Shown here in pieces: positions 1 through 8,531 of a stretch of DNA of 64,000 nt. The notes beneath the pieces were generated by a model, which ran no database searches, was not told where the DNA came from, and saw nothing but the letters and a program-made list of their open reading frames with translations. This DNA comes from CAIXTV01 sp964543995 (GTDB lineage: Bacteria; Bacteroidota; Bacteroidia; Bacteroidales; CAIXTV01). Both the position numbers and the translations under genes were made by a program. Position 1 is the stretch's first letter. Each line of letters starts with the position of its first letter. The stretch spans positions 13,781 to 77,780 of the forward strand of contig CAZJBB010000001.1 of assembly GCA_964543995.1 (NCBI GenBank). The letters are read 5' to 3'.

Positions 1-870
1 GGTTATCGGACGAATAAGTCCAACTTTAAGTCCTTTTGCGCGAGCCATATCTACCGTTTTTTGGCAAATTCTGGCGCTGGATCCGAAAGCCACTAAAATA
101 TAATCAGCATCATCTACAGAAATTTCTTCATAGCGAACTTCCTCTTCTTGCATTTTGATATATTTATCGCGCAAATCGCAAACATGTCGTTCTTGCACAT
201 AAGGATCAAGATATAAAGAAGTAATGATGTTTCTTTCTCTATCGGCGGTTCTTCCGGTGGTTGCCCAAGGGGTATTTTTTACAATTTCTGCTTCTGTGAG
301 TCGTGGTCTGGGCTCAAACAATTCTACTTTTTCCATCATTTGGCCGATAACACCATCCGTTAAAATCATCACAGGATTACGGTATTTATAAGCCAAGTCG
401 AAACCCAGTGGAACAAAATCGCACATTTCCTGAACAGATGCAGGGGCTAGCACTAACAAACGATAATCGCCATGTCCACCCCCTTTTGTAGCTTGGAAAT
501 AGTCGGATTGTGAGGGTTGGATGGTTCCTAAACCCGGACATCCACGAACCACATTTACGATTACACAAGGAAGCTCGGAGCCGGCAATATAGGAAACACC
601 TTCCATTTTTAAACTGATGCCCGGGCTGGATGAAGAAGTTATAGCACGTTTACCGCAACAAGCTGCGCCATAAACCATATTAATTGCAGCGACTTCACTT
701 TCGGCTTGAAGTACAGCCATCCCGGTTCTATCCCATGGTTTTTCGGCCATGAGGTATTCGAGAATTTCAGATTGGGGAGTGATTGGATAACCGAAATATG
801 CATCAGCACCTGCTCTGATAGCTGCCTCAGCAATAGCTTCGTTCCCTTTCATTAATTTGAGTTCTTTCAT
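1..870 (-). CDS. vorB: 2-oxoacid:ferredoxin oxidoreductase, VorB-type subunit (3' end outside window)
   Basis: The reading frame is open from an ATG at 870 to the window edge (290 codons), so the C-terminus is missing. It begins MKELKLMKGNEAIAEAAI and continues with the pattern GYPITPQSEI, QAESEVAA, SSSPGISL, typical of the pyrimidine-binding subunit of ketoisovalerate/2-oxoglutarate:ferredoxin oxidoreductases. These cytoplasmic enzymes oxidatively decarboxylate branched-chain or other 2-oxoacids to acyl-CoA and reduce ferredoxin. The gene follows the ferredoxin-like subunit (968-1195) on the same strand after 97 bp, as in vor/kor operons. The exact 2-oxoacid cannot be decided from the sequence. 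The other catalytic subunit is expected just left of the window. Confidence 0.85.
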   Translation of the reverse strand, partial: MKELKLMKGNEAIAEAAIRAGADAYFGYPITPQSEILEYLMAEKPWDRTGMAVLQAESEVAAINMVYGAACCGKRAITSSSSPGISLKMEGVSYIAGSELPCVIVNVVRGCPGLGTIQPSQSDYFQATKGGGHGDYRLLVLAPASVQEMCDFVPLGFDLAYKYRNPVMILTDGVIGQMMEKVELFEPRPRLTEAEIVKNTPWATTGRTADRERNIITSLYLDPYVQERHVCDLRDKYIKMQEEEVRYEEISVDDADYILVAFGSSARICQKTVDMARAKGLKVGLIRPIT

Positions 871-967
871 GTGTAGAGGATTTATTTTTAAAAATTCTCA
901 TGAAATTTGCCTTGAGTATCTTCTTTTAGAAAGAAAACACCAGCATATTTCAAAGTTTAATTGATTT

Positions 968-1195
968 TTATTCAGCAGATTTTGCTCTGTAAACTTCAAT
1001 GGCGCCATCCGGACATACAATTGCACAATTCATACAGCCGGTGCATTCATCCGTAGATTCCATTACGTATTTGTAACCTTTTTTATTTACAGCTTTTGAC
1101 ATCGATAGAACAGTGCTAGGACAAGCGTCTAAACAAACTTCACATCCTTTACAGCGTTCAATGTCAATAATTAGAGCTCCTTTAACTTTAGCCAT
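968..1195 (-). CDS. vorD: 4Fe-4S ferredoxin subunit of 2-oxoacid oxidoreductase (VorD-like)
   Basis: A 75-residue protein with two complete CxxCxxCxxxCP motifs (Cys15/18/21/25 and Cys51/54/57/61), which is the 2[4Fe-4S] ferredoxin fold. It lies directly upstream of the VorB-like subunit, so it most likely carries electrons from the TPP centre of that enzyme to free ferredoxin. The start MAKVKGALIID gives a normal delta-subunit length. A free ferredoxin is the alternative, but the operon context favours the subunit role. Confidence 0.82.
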   Translation of the reverse strand: MAKVKGALIIDIERCKGCEVCLDACPSTVLSMSKAVNKKGYKYVMESTDECTGCMNCAIVCPDGAIEVYRAKSAE

Positions 1196-1269
1196 GGTAG
1201 TATATTTTTCTATTTATTAGGTAATGCAAAGAAAATAAAATTTAATGAATTCCTTTGCTTTTTTAATAA

Positions 1270-2592
1270 CTATAATTTAGTGGAATGGTGTTGATGGAAT
1301 TTTTGTAAGCGATAAGCTAAATCGGGGAATTGATTTCGGTTAACCAGGGAAACACAAGCCCTTAATCCTTCCATTCTTTCGCTTCCGGTAATGGCCAATG
1401 AAATGGCACTAATCCCGTAATATAAAAATTCTTCAATCAGCTGTTCTCCCGTGAAACCCGGATAGGAAATGGTGAAATAGAATCCGTCTGCCAATTCTAA
1501 ATCTTCATCTTTATCGTAAACAATTTCAAATCCGTTATCCAAGAACATTTTTTTCATGACCTTGGCTTTTTCGCCATATTCTTTTACCGAATCAACAAAA
1601 TTAAACTTCCCATCGTTGGCAGCTTTTAACATGGCAGCCAAAGCATATTGTGCCGAGTGTGAAGTGCCTGAACTTAAGGAATATACCGTACCAAAGATCA
1701 TGGCCCTTCCAAACATATCCGAGTTGTAATATTTCAACAAATCGGGAGCGCTGGTGTTGAATAACTTATCAGAAATCACCATCATTCCAATTCTTTCTCC
1801 GGCGTAGCTAAATGCTTTTGAACTGGAAATAAACAGAATAAAGTTATCGGTATACTTTGCAATGGAGGGTTGAAAAGGAGCTACTCCGGGTTGGGAATAA
1901 TCTTTCCTGAAATCCATGCAAAAATATGCCAAGTCTTCCATCACTACCACATTATATTTGTTGGCTAAGTCAGCAATAATTTTTAACTCATTATCCGTAA
2001 AGCAAATCCAAGAAGGATTGTTTGGGTTAGAGTACAACAATGAAGAAATATTTCCTTTTTTGAGGTAGGATTCCAGTTTTTCGCGAAGTTTATCCCCACG
2101 GTAATTGTACACATCAAAACTTTCGAAAGGAATGCCCAGTACTTTGCATTGTTGTTTATGAACAGGAAAACCCGGGTCAAGGAACAGGGTGGTATTTTTC
2201 TCTTTATAAATTCTATTCACAGTCATAAAACATGCAAATCCGCCTTGCATAGATCCAACCGTCGGAATACAATTGTGAGCCGGAACATCCACGTCGAGAA
2301 ATAGTTTTACAAAGCGGGAAATTTCCTTTTTCAACATAGGAACTCCGTCAATATCAGGGTAAATAGCTGCTACCCCCTTTTTTAAAGCTTCTATTTGGGC
2401 ATTTACACCAATTTCGGAAGCCGGTATTCCGGGAACTCCCATTTCCATTCGAATAAATTTTATTCCGCTTTCTTTTTCAATTTCATCGATTAATCGTTTG
2501 GTTTCGCGGATGGAAGCTTTACCAACTGCCGGAAGCTTACTTTCAATGATTTTGGTTTTAACAATGTTTTGTGGGATTGGGGTCTCAAACAT
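1270..2592 (-). CDS. PLP-dependent aminotransferase, class I/II
   Basis: A 440-residue fold-type I aminotransferase. Visible landmarks are SNPNNP (188-193, pyridoxal-ring Asn), Asp220 that contacts the PLP pyridine nitrogen, the Schiff-base lysine Lys259 in ISSSKAFSYAGERIG, and the phosphate-binding Arg267 of that segment. Length is slightly above the usual 390-410. It would transfer an amino group between an amino acid and a 2-oxoacid. It is transcribed toward the VorDB-like oxidoreductase 75 bp downstream, which fits a path from amino acid to 2-oxoacid to acyl-CoA. Substrate specificity is not readable from the sequence. Confidence 0.82.
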   Translation of the reverse strand: MFETPIPQNIVKTKIIESKLPAVGKASIRETKRLIDEIEKESGIKFIRMEMGVPGIPASEIGVNAQIEALKKGVAAIYPDIDGVPMLKKEISRFVKLFLDVDVPAHNCIPTVGSMQGGFACFMTVNRIYKEKNTTLFLDPGFPVHKQQCKVLGIPFESFDVYNYRGDKLREKLESYLKKGNISSLLYSNPNNPSWICFTDNELKIIADLANKYNVVVMEDLAYFCMDFRKDYSQPGVAPFQPSIAKYTDNFILFISSSKAFSYAGERIGMMVISDKLFNTSAPDLLKYYNSDMFGRAMIFGTVYSLSSGTSHSAQYALAAMLKAANDGKFNFVDSVKEYGEKAKVMKKMFLDNGFEIVYDKDEDLELADGFYFTISYPGFTGEQLIEEFLYYGISAISLAITGSERMEGLRACVSLVNRNQFPDLAYRLQKFHQHHSTKL

Positions 2593-2605
2593 GATAATAT
2601 CTGAA

Positions 2606-3313
2606 TTAATTTGACAATTTATTTTTTTCGGCTTTTATAATGGCAATGGATAATAGGATTCCAAGAAAAACACTTAACAAGGCTGCGAATAAAATTTGAA
2701 ATTCATCAGGAAGTAAAAAAGTGATGGTATGCGCCGGAATCCAGAACAAAGGAATGGTTTTAGCAAAAACAAAGCCCCATTGCACTTTCCAATCCAAGTT
2801 TTTGAGAATTTCGCCAAATTGAACGGGGTGCGCAAAGGCTTGGAAAGAGCCTTTCCATTGATGAATATGAGTATCGGTAATTTTATGAAAAGTCATCATC
2901 ACCGGGGCAAAAACGATGTTCATGCAACAGCTTATACTGAAGGCTGTGAGAAATTTAGTTCCGGAAAAGTCTCCTTTTAAGGATGATTTTGCATCAGCAA
3001 GATTGAGGTACTCGAGAAAAGCGGGTACCCCATTTTTGAAAATTGAAAATGCAGCTACTATCGTAATACCCAATAGTCCCCAAACCAAAGCTTTAGGCAA
3101 AAGACCAAATCCTTTTTCGTTGTAGACTCCCTTTTTTATTCTCAAACCAATGGATTCTCCAACCGTAGAAAGAATAGCAAATTTAATGAAACCGGTTACA
3201 ATGCCATGCTCTTTATTAAAAGCACAATAAAAATTATATACCTCTGAGCTGATAAAAAAGGGTAGCAAGAGTATAATCAGCAATAAAGCAAAAAAAAGGT
3301 CGTTTTTCTTCAT
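2606..3313 (-). CDS. Integral membrane protein, possibly Mpv17/PMP22-like
   Basis: A 235-residue protein with about five hydrophobic segments (roughly 5-25, 40-55, 75-95, 120-145 and 190-228). The C-terminal stretch around FWIPAHTITFLLP, followed by a long hydrophobic helix, loosely resembles the Mpv17/PMP22 signature (W-x-P-x-x-x-x-x-x-F-x-x-P). I am not certain of the family. It ends 13 bp before the aminotransferase start and is the first gene of the leftward unit, with a TAnnTTTG box 41 bp upstream of its start. Function is unknown. Confidence 0.6.
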   Translation of the reverse strand: MKKNDLFFALLLIILLLPFFISSEVYNFYCAFNKEHGIVTGFIKFAILSTVGESIGLRIKKGVYNEKGFGLLPKALVWGLLGITIVAAFSIFKNGVPAFLEYLNLADAKSSLKGDFSGTKFLTAFSISCCMNIVFAPVMMTFHKITDTHIHQWKGSFQAFAHPVQFGEILKNLDWKVQWGFVFAKTIPLFWIPAHTITFLLPDEFQILFAALLSVFLGILLSIAIIKAEKNKLSN

Positions 3314-3353
3314 TAAAATGGTTTGAGATTTTCTAATTATTTTCTCAGGTTGA

Positions 3354-3361
3354 CAAATTTA
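3354..3361 (-). promoter_or_regulatory. Putative -7 promoter element for the 3313-to-1 unit
   Basis: TAAATTTG on the minus strand matches the Bacteroidota TAnnTTTG element and ends about 40 bp before the start at 3313. No convincing -33 TTG is seen. Confidence 0.4.
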
Positions 3362-3574
3362 AAAGGATTTTTGATAATTCAAGGAATTGAGGAAAAATAA
3401 ATCTTTAAAATTCCAATTTTCTTTAATTCTACTTTATTATAGACTTTTATCCATTCTTTTTATTTTAAAATGAAATAAAGGGGTTGGACTCCGGAATCAG
3501 AGAGAAGAATTCTGAAATATACATCCCAAATGCATGTTTTAAATCTTAAGTTTCTACCATGAATGATAGTTTTT

Positions 3575-3582
3575 TATCTTTG
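3575..3582 (+). promoter_or_regulatory. Putative -7 promoter element for the thioredoxin lipoprotein
   Basis: TATCTTTG matches TAnnTTTG. The start codon follows 20 bp later, which predicts a leader of about 15 nt. A clear -33 TTG is not seen. Confidence 0.45.
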
Positions 3583-3602
3583 CCCTATCAATATACTGTA
3601 AT

Positions 3603-4790
3603 ATGAAAATTACCCATGCATTACAAAAACTTTCCATCCCTCTAATCTTTTTAGTGATTATGGTTTCGTGCCAAAGCAAGCAAGCAGGAGAAAATGATTT
3701 TGTAGTCAAAGGAAAACTCAGTAATTCAAAAGGAGGTTTTCTGAAGTTGGAAGAACTTACGCCCAAAGAAGTGGTTACTCTAGACTCTGTTAAATTGAAA
3801 GAAGATGGAAGTTTCTTTTTCCGCTATAAACCTAAGGAAGCGGGATTTTATTTTCTCACACTGAGTCCAAGTAATCACATTTCATTTGTGCTCAGTAAGG
3901 GTGAGACTGTTGAATATTTTGGAGATTACTCTGCCTTGGCAAAAAACTACCAAATCTCTGGTTCTCAAGGCTCTGAATTGCTAAAACAAATCAACGACAA
4001 GTTGGAAGAAAGTTACACAAAGGTAGATTCCCTGAAAAAAACGCTGGAAATCAATAAATATCGCCCAAATTTTCTTGAAGTGAAAAGGCAATTGGACTCT
4101 AATTATATTCTAATCCGCATTCAGCATAAAAAATTCTTGCAGAACTTTATTGAATCGCACTTGAATTCTTTGGTATGCATAACCGCTCTTTATCAGGATT
4201 TTGGAACTTCACATGTTTTTTCAGAACGTAAAGATTTTTCATTATTTGAAAGGGTTTCAATGTCGCTAATCTCTGCCTATCCGGAAAATACACATGCCAT
4301 TGAATTTAAAAAATCGGTTGAAAAGATTAGGAAAACCATGGAAGAAGAGAAACAAATTGAAAAAACCCTGTGTATCGGCTTAATGGCACCGGATTTTAAA
4401 TTGCCCGATACCTCAAGAACCCAATTTTCCCTCTCGGCTTTGAAAGGCAAAGTGGTGCTGATCGATTTTTGGACAAGCGTTCATCCCGCTTGTAGAAATC
4501 AAAACAAGTTATTAGCCTCATTATACAATAAATATAAAGCAAAAGGGTTTGAAATCTTGGGTGTTTCTTTAGATAAAAGTGAAGCGGAATGGAAATCGGT
4601 TATTTATAAGGATAAAATGGCATGGAAACAGGTATGCGATTTTATGTATTTTGATAGTCCTGCTGTTAAGATGTATAATGTGAGTGCCATTCCATATCTA
4701 ATACTATTGGATAGAGAAGGGAAAATCGTAGCCAAAGGATTGGAAAATTTCGACCTTGAGAAAAAAATTACTGAGACCCTAAAAAAATGA
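3603..4790 (+). CDS. Thioredoxin-fold lipoprotein with DUF4369-like N-terminus and altered active site
   Basis: A 395-residue protein with a lipoprotein signal (hydrophobic 11-21, lipobox Cys23), so it should be anchored to a membrane facing the periplasm. Residues about 33-110 resemble the beta-rich DUF4369 module common before TlpA-like domains in Bacteroidota. Residues about 258-395 are an AhpC/TSA-TlpA fold, with APDFKLPD, VVLIDFW and the cis-Pro region SAIPYLILLD (Pro364). The usual WCGPC is replaced by HPAC (His294, Cys297), so the attacking N-terminal cysteine is missing and only the second remains. A normal disulfide reductase is therefore unlikely; a peroxidase-like, binding or degenerate role is possible. 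Its stop overlaps the lpxH start by 4 bp. Confidence 0.82.
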   Translation: MKITHALQKLSIPLIFLVIMVSCQSKQAGENDFVVKGKLSNSKGGFLKLEELTPKEVVTLDSVKLKEDGSFFFRYKPKEAGFYFLTLSPSNHISFVLSKGETVEYFGDYSALAKNYQISGSQGSELLKQINDKLEESYTKVDSLKKTLEINKYRPNFLEVKRQLDSNYILIRIQHKKFLQNFIESHLNSLVCITALYQDFGTSHVFSERKDFSLFERVSMSLISAYPENTHAIEFKKSVEKIRKTMEEEKQIEKTLCIGLMAPDFKLPDTSRTQFSLSALKGKVVLIDFWTSVHPACRNQNKLLASLYNKYKAKGFEILGVSLDKSEAEWKSVIYKDKMAWKQVCDFMYFDSPAVKMYNVSAIPYLILLDREGKIVAKGLENFDLEKKITETLKK

Positions 4791-5533
4791 AATCAAAAAT
4801 CTATTTCGCCTCCGATTGTCATTTAGGGGTTCCTGATAAAAAAAGCAGCTTCATCAGGGAAAAAAGATTTGTGCAATGGTTGGATGAAATTAAGGCAGAT
4901 GCTTCAGAACTTTTCCTTTTGGGAGATATTTTTGATTTCTGGTTCGAATATACCTCTGTTGTTCCAAGAGGTTATGTAAGATTATTAGGCAAGTTTGCTG
5001 AACTTGCAGATGCCGGAGTGAAAATCCATTATTTTACCGGAAACCATGATATGTGGGTATTCGATTACTTCAAAGAAGAACTGCAAATGGAAATCCATAA
5101 GGAACCCATTGTAAAAGAAATGAATGGAAAGCGATTTTTAATTGGTCATGGCGATGGATTGGGGCCTCAAGATTGGGGGTATAAGTTTATTAAAGTTCTG
5201 TTTGCCAGTAAAATAAATCAATGGTTGTTTGCTCGTTTACATCCTAATTTTGCTTTTAAAATCGCTCAGTTTTTCTCAAGCAGAAGCCGCATAGCCAATG
5301 GAAATTCCGATGAAATTTTCCTTGGTGAAGAAAAGGAGCGATTGATAAAATATTGCAAAGAAAAAATAGCTCAAGAACCATTTGACTTTTTTATCTTCGG
5401 ACACCGTCATTTGCCTCTCGACATTCAAATAAGTGAAACTTGTCGATATGTGAACCTTGGAGAATGGATAAAATCTAATTCTTATGCTGTTTTCGAGGAT
5501 GATAAATTAATTTTAACCTATTTTAAAGAATGA
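4787..5533 (+). CDS. lpxH: UDP-2,3-diacylglucosamine diphosphatase
   Basis: A 248-residue calcineurin-like metallophosphoesterase. The metal ligands read in order: Asp10 and His12 (SDCHLG), Asp47 (GDIFDFW), Asn86-His87 (GNHDMW), His121 (GHGDG) and His206/His208 (GHRH). The GDIFDFWFEY and LIGHGDG segments are characteristic of LpxH, which hydrolyses UDP-2,3-diacylglucosamine to lipid X in lipid A synthesis at the inner membrane. The ATGA overlap with the preceding lipoprotein gene suggests translational coupling. Length matches the family. Confidence 0.9.
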   Translation: MKSKIYFASDCHLGVPDKKSSFIREKRFVQWLDEIKADASELFLLGDIFDFWFEYTSVVPRGYVRLLGKFAELADAGVKIHYFTGNHDMWVFDYFKEELQMEIHKEPIVKEMNGKRFLIGHGDGLGPQDWGYKFIKVLFASKINQWLFARLHPNFAFKIAQFFSSRSRIANGNSDEIFLGEEKERLIKYCKEKIAQEPFDFFIFGHRHLPLDIQISETCRYVNLGEWIKSNSYAVFEDDKLILTYFKE

Positions 5534-5536
5534 CTT

Positions 5537-6004
5537 ATGAAAGTAACTAAACGCATTGCTCTTGTTGCTCACGACAACCGAAAAAAAGATTTGATAGAAT
5601 GGGTAGATTGGAACTACAAAGTACTTTTAAACCATCAATTGATTTGTACAGGAACCACCGGAATGATGGTGGAACAAGCGCTTCAAAAAAAGATGCAAGC
5701 CAACGATAATTTTCGTTTCCCGGTTAAAAAACTAAAGTCAGGTCCGTTAGGCGGTGACCAGCAGCTGGGAGCCATGATTTCGGAAGGGGAAATTGATATG
5801 ATGGTGTTTTTCTGGGATCCCATGTACTCTCAACCCCATGACGTAGACGTAAAAGCCTTGTTAAGAATAACGGTTGTATATAACGTGCCCACTGCTTGTA
5901 ACCGTTCAACTGCCGATTTTTTAATTTCTTCACCCTTGCTCACCGAAGAATATCACCCTAGAATGAATGATTATATTGACTATAGGAACCGAGAGATTAG
6001 CTAA
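5537..6004 (+). CDS. mgsA: Methylglyoxal synthase
   Basis: A 155-residue protein matching methylglyoxal synthase along its length: VAHDNRKKDL near the N-terminus, the phosphate-binding TGTTG (38-42), SGPLGGDQQ with the catalytic Asp74, FFWDP and PHDVDVKALLR with His101. It converts dihydroxyacetone phosphate to methylglyoxal and phosphate, a bypass used when sugar phosphates accumulate. It starts 3 bp after lpxH, so the two are probably co-transcribed, although the functions do not obviously connect. Confidence 0.93.
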   Translation: MKVTKRIALVAHDNRKKDLIEWVDWNYKVLLNHQLICTGTTGMMVEQALQKKMQANDNFRFPVKKLKSGPLGGDQQLGAMISEGEIDMMVFFWDPMYSQPHDVDVKALLRITVVYNVPTACNRSTADFLISSPLLTEEYHPRMNDYIDYRNREIS

Positions 6005-6089
6005 TTCAAGGTTTTTGTACCAAGCGAGAAAAACTGAGACTCACGATTAAACAATATCTTTTCGTCATTGTTAATAATAAAAGCACTTT

Positions 6090-6509
6090 ATGAATATACA
6101 AGAAATTGAAGAAGAAATCATCAGTGAATTTGAAGACTTTGAAGATTGGATGGATAAGTATAACTATATCATTGAATTAGGCAGAAGCTTGCCATTAATT
6201 GATGAACAATATAAAGATGATCAACATCTTATTTCGGGTTGTCAGTCAAAAGTCTGGGTTCACGCTACTTATCAAGAAGGCAAAATCAATTTTACTGCCG
6301 ATAGCGATGCCATTATTACCAAAGGGATTGTTGCCATTTTAATTCGTGTATTAACCCAAAGGACACCTGATGAAATTTTAAATTCAAATTTTGAATTTAT
6401 CGATAAAATTGGATTGAAAGAACACCTTAGCCCCACCCGATCTAATGGCTTGACATCCATGATTAAACAGATGAAGTTGTATGCTCTGGCCTTTAAAACC
6501 AAATCTTAA
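6090..6509 (+). CDS. sufE: SufE family cysteine desulfurase-activating protein
   Basis: A 139-residue SufE fold protein. The acceptor cysteine is Cys51 in the conserved SGCQSKVWV loop, and the C-terminal GLTSMIKQMK is also family-typical. SufE takes the persulfide from SufS and passes it to the SufBCD scaffold for Fe-S cluster building in the cytoplasm. The next gene, a DUF59 protein also tied to Fe-S maturation, starts 7 bp downstream, so they probably form a pair. The suf core genes are not in the window. Confidence 0.9.
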   Translation: MNIQEIEEEIISEFEDFEDWMDKYNYIIELGRSLPLIDEQYKDDQHLISGCQSKVWVHATYQEGKINFTADSDAIITKGIVAILIRVLTQRTPDEILNSNFEFIDKIGLKEHLSPTRSNGLTSMIKQMKLYALAFKTKS

Positions 6510-6516
6510 TTTTCCC

Positions 6517-6837
6517 ATGGAAATACAAAATCCAAGCCCATTAGAATCGAAAATTATTGAAAAACTTAAGGGTATTTTTGACCCTGAAATACCAGTGAAT
6601 ATTTATGATCTGGGTCTAATTTATGGGATAAGAGTTAATGACCAAAAGGATGTACACATCATGATGACCTTGACTTCCCCAAACTGCCCGGTAGCCGAAT
6701 CGCTTCCAAATGATGTTTATAATGATATAAAATCTATTGAGGAGGTGAACGAAGTAAAGGTTGAATTGACTTTTGAACCCCCTTGGGACAAGGATATGCT
6801 TTCGGAGGAAGCCATGTTGGAGTTAGGGCTTTTGTAG
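6517..6837 (+). CDS. DUF59/MIP18-family Fe-S assembly protein (SufT-like)
   Basis: I chose the ATG at 6517 (106 residues) rather than 6481, because the longer form would start inside sufE and add 12 non-family residues. The core has DPEIPVNIYDLGLIYGI and the TLTSPNCPVAESLP segment, with the single conserved Cys that marks DUF59 proteins such as SufT. These assist Fe-S cluster delivery to client proteins. It sits between sufE and an S41 protease gene that begins immediately after its stop codon. Confidence 0.85.
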   Translation: MEIQNPSPLESKIIEKLKGIFDPEIPVNIYDLGLIYGIRVNDQKDVHIMMTLTSPNCPVAESLPNDVYNDIKSIEEVNEVKVELTFEPPWDKDMLSEEAMLELGLL

Positions 6838-8493
6838 ATGAAGTTGAAATTAGTTTTAAAGTACAGTATATTTAGCTTATTCTTCCTCGGCAGTGCTATT
6901 ATAAGGGGTCAAACTGATACCAACACCAGTATTCAAAAAAACATTGAGGTATTTGAGTCCTATTTTAAAGCACTCAATAACTCCTACGTTGATAAAATTA
7001 ATCCTGAACGACTCCTTCGAATTGGAATTGATGCCATTGATCAATCCTTAGACCCCTTTACCGTTTTTCTTACCGAAGAAGATGTAAAATCTAAGAACAA
7101 TGCTTGGAAAGGTTTTTTATTTACCGGAATTGGGGTGGGTTTATATCAAAGAGATAGTGGGCTTTGTATTACTGAAATATACGAAGCTTATCCGGCGCAG
7201 AAAGCGGATCTTAGGATTGGAGACTTGATTGTCAAAGCCGATACATTTATATTGAAAAACCTGAATTTCGCTGAATCGGTTTCTCATATCAAAGGGGAAG
7301 AAGGCAGCAGATTGCAATTAGAAATTATACGCCCCGGAATTGGAAAGATTAGAAAAACAGTCGAAAGAAAAAAGATCATTTCCCCATCGGTACCCTATTA
7401 TGGAATGATTAACGACAGTGTAGGTTATATTAAATGCACCCAGTTTTTGGAAAATGCGTATGATTCGATGCGCTTTGCGTTTTCTTTTTTGAAAAAACAA
7501 TATAAACTATCGGGTTTGGTGCTTGATTTTAGAGACAATATGGGTGGCTTAGTGCAAGAAGCCATTAATACAGCCAATCTTTTTCTTCCTAAAGGCAAAC
7601 TCATTTGCGATTTGAAATCGGAGAACAACCAAGCGGCAAATTATTCTTACACAAGCCTTTATGAACCAATGGATACGTTAATCCCCATAGTTGTATTATC
7701 CAATGCCAACAGCATTTCAGCGGCCGAAATAGTATTGGGTGCTTTTCAGGATTATGACCGAGCTGTAATTATTGGGCAAAAAAGCTGGGGAAAAGGCTAT
7801 GTTCAAGGAACTCAATTTCTGGCACAAAACACACAACTGTATGTCACTTCCGCTCGATATTACACACCCTCCGGGCGCTGTATACAAGAACTGGACTATT
7901 CCCATAAATACATCGACAATATGGTTAACAAGTATTCGGATACCTTGAAAAAGGAATTCTATACCCAAAACCATCGTATGGTTTTTAATTTGGGAGGCAT
8001 TCTTCCGGATATAGTGTTCGAAAATGTGCCTGCACAACCCATAATTCAATCCGTTTCTTCGGGAAATTGGATACGGGATTTTGCGTCATTTTATCGAAAC
8101 ACCCATGATTATCTGTTAGATATTAAAACATGGTCATTGTCCGAGAAGGAATATTCAGCTTTCGAAAAAGAGTTATATAAAGATGTCGAACACATAATTA
8201 CCCCTACTGACATAGATTTGAAAATCATAGAGGAACATCAAAATGAATCACAGTTTACTAATCTTACCTCAGAACTTAAATCACTTCATAATAAACTTCA
8301 AAGAGCGAAAATTAAAGCCATAAAAAAAGTTAAAACAGAGCTCAGAATTTTAATAGAATCGGAAATAGTACGTTGTTATTTTCCTCTCAAATATCAGATG
8401 CAATATAATTTTGATCACAGCACATTGATAAAAGAAGCGCTTCAGGTGCTATCGAATAGAAAGAAATACAATTTGCTACTGAATAAGGAGTGA
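6838..8493 (+). CDS. S41 family C-terminal processing peptidase
   Basis: A 551-residue exported serine protease. It has a signal peptide (about 1-24), an N-terminal helical region, a PDZ domain (about 93-170, GFLFTGIGVGL onward) and an S41 catalytic domain (about 185-370). The likely nucleophile is Ser294 in NSISAAEI and the general base Lys319 in WGKGYVQ, 25 residues apart as in other C-terminal processing proteases. A long C-terminal region (about 400-551) of charged helices follows. It probably trims or degrades periplasmic proteins. The ATG directly abuts the stop of the DUF59 gene. Confidence 0.88.
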   Translation: MKLKLVLKYSIFSLFFLGSAIIRGQTDTNTSIQKNIEVFESYFKALNNSYVDKINPERLLRIGIDAIDQSLDPFTVFLTEEDVKSKNNAWKGFLFTGIGVGLYQRDSGLCITEIYEAYPAQKADLRIGDLIVKADTFILKNLNFAESVSHIKGEEGSRLQLEIIRPGIGKIRKTVERKKIISPSVPYYGMINDSVGYIKCTQFLENAYDSMRFAFSFLKKQYKLSGLVLDFRDNMGGLVQEAINTANLFLPKGKLICDLKSENNQAANYSYTSLYEPMDTLIPIVVLSNANSISAAEIVLGAFQDYDRAVIIGQKSWGKGYVQGTQFLAQNTQLYVTSARYYTPSGRCIQELDYSHKYIDNMVNKYSDTLKKEFYTQNHRMVFNLGGILPDIVFENVPAQPIIQSVSSGNWIRDFASFYRNTHDYLLDIKTWSLSEKEYSAFEKELYKDVEHIITPTDIDLKIIEEHQNESQFTNLTSELKSLHNKLQRAKIKAIKKVKTELRILIESEIVRCYFPLKYQMQYNFDHSTLIKEALQVLSNRKKYNLLLNKE

Positions 8494-8500
8494 AATATCG

Positions 8501-8508
8501 TATTTTTG
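8501..8508 (+). promoter_or_regulatory. Putative -7 promoter element for dxs
   Basis: TATTTTTG matches TAnnTTTG and lies 23 bp before the dxs start, just after the S41 protease stop. It suggests that dxs has its own promoter. Confidence 0.45.
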
Positions 8509-8531
8509 CAAATTGACCGTGAATTATATAA

